The notes below the pieces were generated by a model. The model was given only the letters and a program-made list of their open reading frames with translations. It did no database searches and was not told the origin of the DNA. The position numbers and the translations under genes were made by a program. From contig JAISKI010000052.1 of the NCBI GenBank assembly GCA_031261265.1, positions 1 through 5,624 on the forward strand: a stretch of DNA of 5,624 nucleotides, read 5' to 3'. Source of the stretch: Candidatus Peribacteria bacterium (GTDB taxonomy: Bacteria; Patescibacteria; JAEDAM01; Absconditabacterales; Absconditicoccaceae). Positions 1 through 4,848 of the stretch are shown here, piece after piece (position 1 is the stretch's first letter; every line of letters starts with the position of its first letter).

Positions 1-39
1 TCTTTTAGATTTACACTTTTTGCATACTTTTTTACTCAT
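1..39 (-). CDS. Possible start of a small Cys-rich (zinc-ribbon-like) protein, cut by the window edge
   Basis: Just past the helicase terminator an ATG on the minus strand (37-39) opens a frame that reads MSKKVCKKCKSKR before the window ends. The CxxC pair in a Lys/Arg-rich context resembles the beginning of a small zinc-binding or ribosome-associated protein, but thirteen codons are too few to assign a family. No Shine-Dalgarno sequence is visible; the ATG sits directly after the terminator T-run and a TATAAG hexamer, so a leaderless or very short-leader transcript would be needed. It may equally be chance coding in A/T-rich spacer. Confidence 0.3.
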   Translation of the reverse strand, partial: MSKKVCKKCKSKR

Positions 40-44
40 CTTAT

Positions 45-87
45 AAAAAAATAGGAGATAAAGTAGTTATATACTACTAAATCTCCT
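45..87 (-). terminator. Rho-independent terminator of the helicase gene
   Basis: On the minus strand an AGGAGAT arm (81-87) pairs perfectly with ATCTCCT (53-59). A second helix, AGTAG with CTACT (62-66 and 74-78), lies inside it across a symmetric two-base internal loop. The hairpin is followed after one base by seven consecutive T (45-51). It begins about 30 nt downstream of the helicase TAA. The T-run lies on the minus-strand side only, so it terminates leftward transcription and separates the helicase from whatever follows. Confidence 0.88.
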
Positions 88-118
88 TGTTTTAGCCACA
101 CAAAAGTAACATTATGCC

Positions 119-1930
119 TTATCTTCTTCTCCCTCTGCTTTCTTCTCTGCCATACCCTCTCTTTTCTCCTCTGTCTCCATACGATTTTCTGTCGCCGTAA
201 GATTTCTTTTCTCCATAAGGCTTTCTGTCTCCGTAAGATTTTCTCTCTCCTCTGTCCTCTCTTTTGTAGCCATCTGAACCACTTCTGAAACCGTAGCTTC
301 TCCTCTCGCCTCCAAATCCTCCTCTGGAACCTCCATCAGAATTTTTATCTTTTGCCTTGCTGACCAGACTTCTTCCCCCACTTTTCTGCTTAGAAAAAAC
401 ATGGAGAATCACTTCAGCATCAGCGAAAGGCACCGTCACGAAAGAGAAATCCTCCATTACGCGAACATCATCAATATCTCTTGGGCTCACCCCTGCTTCG
501 GTTTGGATAAAGTCAACGAGAGAACGTGGAGTATATCCACCTTTTCTTCCCAAAGCGATAAAAAGTCTGCTCGTACCCGTGGTATCGATACTAACTTCGT
601 TGATTTGTTTGAAACTATCGGGAGTCAATCCGTCTTGATAATTGAGTTTGAGTAAGGCTGCTACGACTGCTTCGGGAGTGAAATTTCCGAGAAGATAATT
701 GGCAACTTCGGTATACTGCTGATATTTTTGTCCAGCGAGCACCGAATCAATGTCAGATTTCAATTTCTCTCTTCTGGCTTTCATAATCTCATCGGAAGAC
801 GGGATATTCCCTTTCTGAATATCGGTTTTGGTCACTTTTTGGATGAGTACGATTTTTCTGTATTCCTGAGGCGTCACGAAAGTAATCGCTTTTCCTGTTT
901 TTCCAGCTCTTCCCGTTCTTCCCACTCTATGGATGTAGCTTTCAGTGTCCTGAGGCAGGGAATAGTTGATTACATGGGAAATATCATTTACATCGATTCC
1001 TCTGGCAGCGACATCGGTAGCTACCAAGATTTTGACATGTTTGTCCTTGAAGGATTTCAGAATTCTTTCTCTCTGTTTTTGCTGGACATCACCGTGCAGA
1101 CCTTGGGCTTGATAGCCTCTTTCATTGAGTTTGGTCGTCACGAAGTCGCAGTCTAATTTTGTTTTACAGAAGACAATTCCATAAAAATCTGACTCAATAT
1201 CGATAATCCTACACAGAGCCTCAAATTTATCGCTTTCGCGTACTTCAAAATAAATTTGGGTCGTCTGCGTGGTCGTCATCTGAGCAGATTTTACAGAAAC
1301 GAGTTCGTAATCCCCCATATATTTTTTTGCAACATTCAAAATCGCTTTCGGCATGGTCGCAGAGAAAAGCAGGACTTTTTTATCTTCGTTGGTCTGTTTG
1401 AAGATTTCTTCAATATCATCGATGAATCCCATATTCAGCATTTCATCTGCTTCATCGAGAATCATATAGGTAATTTCGTGGAGTTTGAGCGTCCTGCGAT
1501 TGAGATGGTCAATGATTCTTCCTGGGGTTCCAACGATAATATCTACCCCTTTTTTCAAGGCACGAAGCTGAATATCGTATGATTGCCCGCCGTAAATGGA
1601 AACGATAGAAAGTTTGTCTTTGAGGTCGGCTTGGAGAGAATTGATTTCCTCAGCGACCTGAATAGCGAGTTCTCTGGTAGGAACCATAATCAAGGCTTGG
1701 GGCTGTTTCGCTGGGATGAGTCTTTCAAGCAAAGGAATTCAGAAAGCTGCTGTTTTACCAGTACCAGTGGCTGCTTGTCCAATCACATTTTTATCTCCAT
1801 TGAGGAGCAGGGGGATGACTTGTTCTTGGATAGGACTAGGCTTTTCAAAGCCTTTCTTCTCGAGGGAAGCAAGCATCTGTGGGGAAAGTCCAAGCTCAGA
1901 AAAAGAGAGGACGGTTTCAGTGTTCGTCAT
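119..1930 (-). CDS. deaD: DEAD-box ATP-dependent RNA helicase, CsdA/DeaD type (contains one UGA-Gly codon)
   Basis: A 603-residue ATP-dependent RNA helicase that unwinds RNA duplexes, probably in ribosome assembly, mRNA turnover and cold adaptation. All superfamily 2 DEAD-box motifs are present: Q motif (GFEKPSPIQ, about 27-35), Walker A AATGTGKT (53-60), PTREL (84-88), DEAD (159-162), SAT (190-192), [10 protein letters not shown] (304-313) and [10 protein letters not shown] (334-343). Residues about 450-520 match a DbpA/CsdA-type RNA-binding domain. The last 70 residues are a basic Gly/Arg/Tyr/Ser-rich disordered tail. Codon 64 is TGA (1739-1741), in AAF-x-IPLLERL, where family members such as CshA commonly have Gly, so it is read as UGA-Gly; the standard code would give two pieces. 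It stops at TAA. The ATG was chosen because the Q motif begins about nine residues in. No Shine-Dalgarno is obvious. The gene has its own candidate promoter, long leader and terminator, so it appears monocistronic. Confidence 0.95.
170..241 (-). repeat. Four tandem 18-bp units encoding the SYGDR-type tail repeat
   Basis: Four consecutive 18-bp units encode [18 protein letters not shown] and KSYGDR (helicase residues 564-587). They differ by a few substitutions, mainly at synonymous or conservative positions. Further degenerate copies ([18 protein letters not shown]) lie on either side. The units form part of the Arg/Gly-rich RNA-binding tail. Slippage at such repeats could change tail length between strains. 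Confidence 0.85.
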
Positions 1931-2068
1931 TGTGGTAATAGGAAATGGGTATAAAAGGAATGCTCTAAAAACGAAGCATAAGCGTGCGATTTAGGCAAAT
2001 CCTTTTTTTATTTTACTCCGCTAGAGAGCGGAAATGAGGTGTTTAAAAAACGTTTCGCCTTAAAATCA
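1931..2068 (-). promoter_or_regulatory. Long structured 5' leader of the helicase mRNA
   Basis: About 140 nt separate the predicted transcription start (near 2068) from the helicase ATG. In the minus-strand RNA, TCCGCT and AGCGGA (2017-2022 with 2027-2032) form a six-pair hairpin. Nearer the start codon, AAAAGGA (plus strand TCCTTTT at 2000-2006) can pair with TCCTTTT (plus strand AAAAGGA at 1953-1959), enclosing an ATGCT/AGCAT helix (1960-1964 with 1975-1979). An imperfect AGG...CCT hairpin lies near 2038-2061. No known riboswitch is recognised. Long folded leaders are typical of cold-shock mRNAs such as csdA and cspA, so temperature-dependent control is a plausible inference only. No run of T follows the hairpins on the coding strand, so none looks like an attenuator. 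Confidence 0.4.
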
Positions 2069-2074
2069 GGGGTG

Positions 2075-2102
2075 AGTATAAGGATTTCCTAGAGAATTGC
2101 AA
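2075..2102 (-). promoter_or_regulatory. Candidate sigma-70-like promoter of the helicase gene
   Basis: On the minus strand TTGCAA (2097-2102) and TATACT (2075-2080) are separated by 16 bp, close to the -35/-10 consensus. The predicted start is near 2068, between the end of dinD and the helicase. The spacer also closely resembles that of the AbiEi-like gene's candidate promoter. Confidence 0.55.
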
Positions 2103-2119
2103 GTGTATTGACTTTTTCG

Positions 2120-2151
2120 TTTATGCCAATGAACTATCACATGACTCACGA
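2120..2151 (-). repeat. Copy 1 of a 32-bp imperfect direct repeat, 3' of dinD
   Basis: This element lies just beyond the dinD stop codon. A second copy at 3060-3091, in the same orientation, matches at 27 of 32 positions, and all five differences are transitions. The shared core reads GATAGTTCATTGGC on the minus strand. Immediately 5' of the core a short stem is possible in both copies (here TTGCAT with ATGTGA, using G-U pairs). No transposase or recombinase accompanies it. Confidence 0.75.
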
Positions 2152-2161
2152 TAAATGCAAT

Positions 2162-2962
2162 TTACTCCTTTTTTCATAATTTTCCCTGTTGTGCTACTCT
2201 CTTTTTCGTTTCTTTAATATGCTCTTTGATAGGTAAATTTTCTGGCATGGTTCAGCCGATTCTTTTGATAGCAGTTCTGACTTCTTTTCCTACTTCATAA
2301 TGAGCCTTGCTGGCTTTATCCTGTCCAATAATGGATTCTCTCTTGATTTTTGCATCAGCTTGAGTAGCACGAAAGATATTCGCACCAAGCTCTTCTCAGT
2401 CCATATAATCCAAAATATTATCATTGGCTTTTATGCCCTTTTTGTGTGCAATTTCCTGTTTTCTCATACCGTATAATCCTAGATAACCGTAGTCGTTAAA
2501 CTGTCCGTAGTCCTGAACTCAGGATTTTTTAGCGGTTTTGAAAAGTTTCTTGTTGCGATAGGTCATTTCCTCTCTCAGATGAAGTCTTTTGAAATCCTCC
2601 ATGTATTGACCAGAAACTTCCTGCTTTCTCGTCTGAATAGCGAAATACGTCTGTCCCAAGGCAACGATTTCCTTTCTCGGATCTGCATTTTGGATAATGA
2701 GATAACAGGCATAACGAGAAAGCTGAACGTCTTCTACTTGACGTTTCGCTCATTTAGCTAACTCTATCATATCGTGCACGTGCACGAAATGATCATTTAC
2801 AGCTTGGCGACTACTTTTACACGCAATTTCTGCTTTTTCAATTACAGACAAGAAAAAGCGATATTCCGAGTATTCCAGCACTTTAGCTAAAGCTCTGGCT
2901 GATCGAAATTCTTGTCAGAATTCATTGATCTTTTTGATCTGTTCAAAGGGTTGGGAGTTCAT
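2162..2962 (-). CDS. dinD: DNA-damage-inducible protein D (DinD), with six in-frame UGA-Gly codons
   Basis: A 266-residue homologue of DinD, near the roughly 270 residues of the E. coli protein. Recognisable blocks include QPFEQIKKIN at the N-terminus, LEYSEYRFF, VQLSRYACYLIIQNADPRKE, ALGQTYFAIQTRKQE, YGYLGLYG, GANIFRATQADAKIKRE and a terminal GG-TMPENLP. The N-terminal part probably adopts a Bro-N/KilA-type DNA-binding fold. E. coli DinD is SOS-induced and inhibits RecA-mediated strand exchange in vitro; that role is transferred here by similarity. Codons 16, 71, 148, 189, 237 and 263 are TGA, a third of its 18 glycines. From memory of the E. coli sequence, positions 16, 148 and 237 align with Gly. 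The first TGA would end translation at 15 residues under the standard code. The gene ends at TAA (2162-2164). The start is the only ATG before the conserved QPFE block; no Shine-Dalgarno and no clear LexA box are visible. Confidence 0.93.
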
Positions 2963-3001
2963 GAGTAGGAAAATACAAACTAAAAAACCATTATTTTCTC
3001 T

Positions 3002-3029
3002 ATATTACTCACTTCTGTCATAAATTCAA
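3002..3029 (-). promoter_or_regulatory. Candidate promoter of dinD
   Basis: On the minus strand TTGAAT (3024-3029) and TAATAT (3002-3007) are 16 bp apart, about 40 bp upstream of the dinD ATG. I see neither an E. coli-type LexA box (CTGT-N8-ACAG) nor a Gram-positive GAAC-N4-GTTC box here, so SOS control is not supported by sequence. The rest of the 2963-3126 gap holds only A/T-rich spacer and the second copy of the 32-bp repeat. Confidence 0.4.
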
Positions 3030-3059
3030 GTGATTTTTGACTATTTTTACATTTCAGTT

Positions 3060-3091
3060 TTTACGCCAATGAACTATCGCATAACTCGTGA
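3060..3091 (-). repeat. Copy 2 of the 32-bp imperfect direct repeat, between the AbiEii-like gene and dinD
   Basis: This copy lies about 35 bp beyond the stop codon of the nucleotidyltransferase gene, in the same orientation as the copy 3' of dinD. It differs from that copy at five positions, all transitions. A TCGCAT...ATGCGA stem (with a 25-nt loop) is possible on its 5' side. With the other copy it brackets dinD. Confidence 0.75.
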
Positions 3092-3126
3092 GGGATTTTA
3101 TATGGAAATGCGAATGTAGGAGTCCA

Positions 3127-3828
3127 TTAGCGATCTTTGAATGTCAGATAAAAATCAATCAAATGTATCGTTTCCTGTACCAACTGAGTTTTTACAAAAT
3201 ATTTCTGTTTTTCGTTTATCACCTCTCCCAATCCTGCAAGTAAATTCTGCTCATTGAAATGACTAACGATAAATTTTTTTACTTCCTGTAAATAAGGTTC
3301 AGCTTTTTTTCCTGTTCTCTCTAGTAATAATGCCTCATTGATTCTAAAACCTTGTTGCAAAAAGAAATGAACATCAAACAAATCTCTGCTCACGGTTCTT
3401 TTCCTTTCAAGTAATGCCACAAGCTTATTGGTAAAAACATCATCCTCTTCCATACATAAGACCTGATTTCCCAAAAGGGATTTAAAGCTGAAATGATCGT
3501 TTTTTCGAGTCCTTTTATTGATTTCTATTTTGATATTCATTTCATTTATTCCATAATCCAGCAGTAAAAAAACTGTATTCTCCTTATTGTAAGCATCTTT
3601 TACTGTCCCAATTGTTCCACAAATATCAATCAAATCAGATAAAAAAGTCTGCTCTTCAACTTCACCAAGTAAGTCAAAATCAAGGTCAGTAGAAAATCTT
3701 GGCAATTGATAGAGGAAATATGCGAGAGTTCCTCCTTTAAACCCTAAAATACTTCCATATTTGCTTTGAGTAAGAGCAACCAAAAGCTGATGAAGATGAA
3801 GTCTGTGAAGATTAGTGTGGAGTACCAT
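3127..3828 (-). CDS. abiEii: AbiEii/AbiGii-family nucleotidyltransferase, probable toxin of a type IV-like toxin-antitoxin pair
   Basis: A 233-residue protein of the DUF1814/AbiEii nucleotidyltransferase family (polymerase-beta-like fold). The signature KGGT (31-34) is followed by RFSTDLDFD (44-52), the glycine and Asp-x-Asp motifs that bind nucleotide and metal. EINKRTRK (102-109) supplies a further acidic/basic strand, and a conserved basic segment runs from K135 to RDLFDVHFFL (148-157). Family toxins such as AbiEii and the MenT enzymes transfer nucleotides; MenT modifies tRNA 3' ends and blocks translation, while the substrate here is unknown. It overlaps the upstream AbiEi-like gene by 17 nt, which with no visible Shine-Dalgarno suggests translational coupling. 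It has no TGA codon among its roughly 13 glycines and stops at TAA. All core motifs are intact, so it is probably active. Confidence 0.88.
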   Translation of the reverse strand: MVLHTNLHRLHLHQLLVALTQSKYGSILGFKGGTLAYFLYQLPRFSTDLDFDLLGEVEEQTFLSDLIDICGTIGTVKDAYNKENTVFLLLDYGINEMNIKIEINKRTRKNDHFSFKSLLGNQVLCMEEDDVFTNKLVALLERKRTVSRDLFDVHFFLQQGFRINEALLLERTGKKAEPYLQEVKKFIVSHFNEQNLLAGLGEVINEKQKYFVKTQLVQETIHLIDFYLTFKDR

Positions 3829-4378
3829 TTTGTAGTTGTTTAAGATCTAAAATCAGCCTTTTATTCTGATAGATTTCTGCAATTTCAAAGAGTTTAATTC
3901 GAGAAATATGCTCTAAATTATCAAAATAATATCACGGAGACAGATACAATCTATCACAAATTGCCCTTTCTACGCTTGCTATTGCGATACCATTTTGGTA
4001 GGTAATACCTTGGGGATTGAGAAGAATGTTGGAGGAAATTTTATGATATTCATAATGTATTTCGTGGATTTTGAAAGATTTAGTAGTATCTGCAATAGAA
4101 AAAATCGTACTTCCATATCGTTGAAACACTACAGCATTAGCATAAAGAACCGTTTCTAAGCTGATATAAGAAGGTGTTTTGAGCGCATTTGCAAGTTCTT
4201 TCTCGGAATAATGCGATAGTGCTCGGATTCCGTGATAAATATTTTGAAGTAATCCTTGTCTTTTCCGTCTTGTAAGCTGATTTCTAAGGATTTGTACCTT
4301 TTCAATAGCTAAAATTTGTCCAAGTTGTGGGACAGTAAAGACGGTTTTTTGAGTGTTGAGAAGTTTTGAGAATTTCAT
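3812..4378 (-). CDS. abiEi: AbiEi-family antitoxin/transcriptional regulator (one UGA-Gly codon)
   Basis: A 188-residue protein resembling AbiEi antitoxins. The N-terminal winged helix-turn-helix (about 13-54) has the family pattern VFTVPQLGQIL followed by LTRRKRQGLLQNIYHGIRAL. The middle part has YISLETVLYANAVV (71-84) and the C-terminal part has IASVERAICDRLYLSP (133-148). Codon 149 is TGA (3932-3934) and is read as Gly in SP-x-YYFDN; after it the frame continues for 39 residues to a TAA that overlaps the toxin gene. A standard-code reading would cut off this C-terminal segment and hide the overlap. AbiEi proteins repress their own operon by binding inverted repeats and neutralise the toxin, classically without direct toxin binding (type IV). 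The inverted repeat upstream of this gene fits that model. The start is the ATG immediately before the wHTH; no good Shine-Dalgarno is seen. Confidence 0.85.
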
Positions 4379-4390
4379 CTGTCATCAGTA

Positions 4391-4410
4391 TATAATCAAA
4401 TATGATTATA
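4391..4410. promoter_or_regulatory. Inverted-repeat operator candidate upstream of the AbiEi-like gene
   Basis: TATAATCA (4391-4398) and TGATTATA (4403-4410) form a perfect 8-bp inverted repeat around a 4-bp centre, ending 12 bp before the AbiEi-like start codon. It overlaps or immediately follows the candidate -10 element, so a bound protein would block transcription. The obvious candidate ligand is the AbiEi-like wHTH protein, by analogy with AbiEi autoregulation. A/T-only palindromes can arise by chance in A/T-rich spacer, so the evidence is position plus perfection. Confidence 0.6.
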
Positions 4411-4437
4411 GTGTAGTGATATTTTAGAGATTTGCAA
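4410..4437 (-). promoter_or_regulatory. Candidate promoter of the AbiE-like operon
   Basis: On the minus strand TTGCAA (4432-4437) and TACACT (4410-4415) are separated by 16 bp, the same spacing and -35 as the helicase promoter. A consensus TATAAT (4405-4410) also lies just downstream, inside the inverted repeat, but at 21 bp from TTGCAA; it would need another -35. Transcription would begin near 4403, leaving a leader of about 25 nt. Confidence 0.45.
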
Positions 4438-4457
4438 GTTTTTTTGAGGATTTTTTA

Positions 4458-4778
4458 CTACCACCATAAATATCTTCCATACTTCTTAATGAAAAGACAA
4501 ATAGCTTCCCATTCATCTTTTACCTCTTTGTCTTTTTCCCAATCATACATATATTCTAGAAATAGTTTACAATCTTCTTTCATTTTAGGAGCATCTGCTA
4601 ATATATCCTTTTCTAAGCATACATTTTCACTGATAATGTCGTATACTTGTGGAAGTATAGTAGCTAAATGATCATCAAAATTTCGTGAAAAGTAATCTAC
4701 ATCAATGTATCTCTCTCCCTTGATTGCTTTCCATAAGCGTTTCCAATATCATTTCCTAAAAAGCATAGGTCTTTTCAT
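4458..4778 (-). CDS. Orphan 106-residue protein of unknown function (one UGA-Gly codon)
   Basis: I do not recognise this protein. It starts at ATG, carries TGA at codon 10 (4749-4751, in LFRK-x-YWKRLW) and stops at TAG (4458-4460). The N-terminal 24 residues are strongly basic (MKRPMLFRK, YWKRLWKAIKGER). The rest is rather acidic and probably helical, with DVDYFSRNFDDHLATILPQV (26-45), LEKDILADAPKMKED (55-69) and a Trp-rich end (DWEKDKEVKDEW, then YGRYLWW). Six tryptophans, all TGG, occur in 106 residues. No signal peptide, membrane segment or Cys motif is present, so it is probably soluble and cytoplasmic. It lies 70 bp after the Fic gene and 79 bp before the AbiEi-like gene, all co-oriented. 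A role as a Fic partner or antitoxin is possible but not shown. Sustained coding-like composition across 107 codons with a single TGA supports a real gene. Confidence 0.72.
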
Positions 4779-4848
4779 AATTAAGTGTTAATAAAAAATA
4801 AAATAATCGTTAAAATCTGCAGAAATCATCCATTTTTCACACATTTTT

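Noticed and set aside
728..1582. Several plus-strand open frames of 80-140 codons opposite the helicase
   Set aside because: They are antisense to a strongly conserved gene, lack recognisable domains, and their low-complexity Phe/Ser-rich products are typical of the complement of Lys/Glu-rich coding sequence.
1730..1741. Helicase as two genes or a nonsense-mutated pseudogene
   Set aside because: The frame does not change and the single TGA sits where the family often has Gly. Other genes in the window show the same TGA behaviour, so recoding explains it better than decay or sequencing error.
1583..1994. Plus-strand open frames across the helicase start
   Set aside because: They overlap the conserved Q motif and Walker A region on the other strand and show no protein family signature.
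2017..2032. TCCGCT/AGCGGA hairpin as a terminator of dinD
   Set aside because: It lies downstream of the candidate helicase promoter and is followed on the minus strand by A-rich, not T-rich, sequence.
2108..2136. Plus-strand TTGACT as a promoter -35
   Set aside because: No acceptable -10 lies 16-18 bp downstream and no plus-strand gene follows.
2529..2761. Short open frames on both strands inside the dinD region
   Set aside because: They are out of frame with the conserved DinD translation and show no similarity to known proteins.
2771..2785. TGCACGTGCA palindrome inside dinD as an operator
   Set aside because: It lies deep in coding sequence and is explained by alternating His-Val codons (HVHVHD).
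2162..2962. TGA read as tryptophan (code 4) in dinD
   Set aside because: Trp would give FWQEF, KWAKR and GWTMPE, at places where the family has small residues or Gly. Trp is encoded by TGG elsewhere in the window.
2120..3091. The 32-bp repeats as integron attC sites
   Set aside because: The conserved core-site bases and paired R/L box arrangement of attC are absent, and no integrase is present.
4432..4671. Plus-strand 79-codon open frame
   Set aside because: It is antisense to the 106-residue protein, has no recognisable domain, and its Ser/Phe-rich composition looks like a shadow.
4779..4848. Terminator or promoter between the Fic gene and the orphan protein gene
   Set aside because: The spacer is A/T-rich with a TCTGCAGA palindrome but has no stable hairpin followed by T, and no -35/-10 pair that I would defend.
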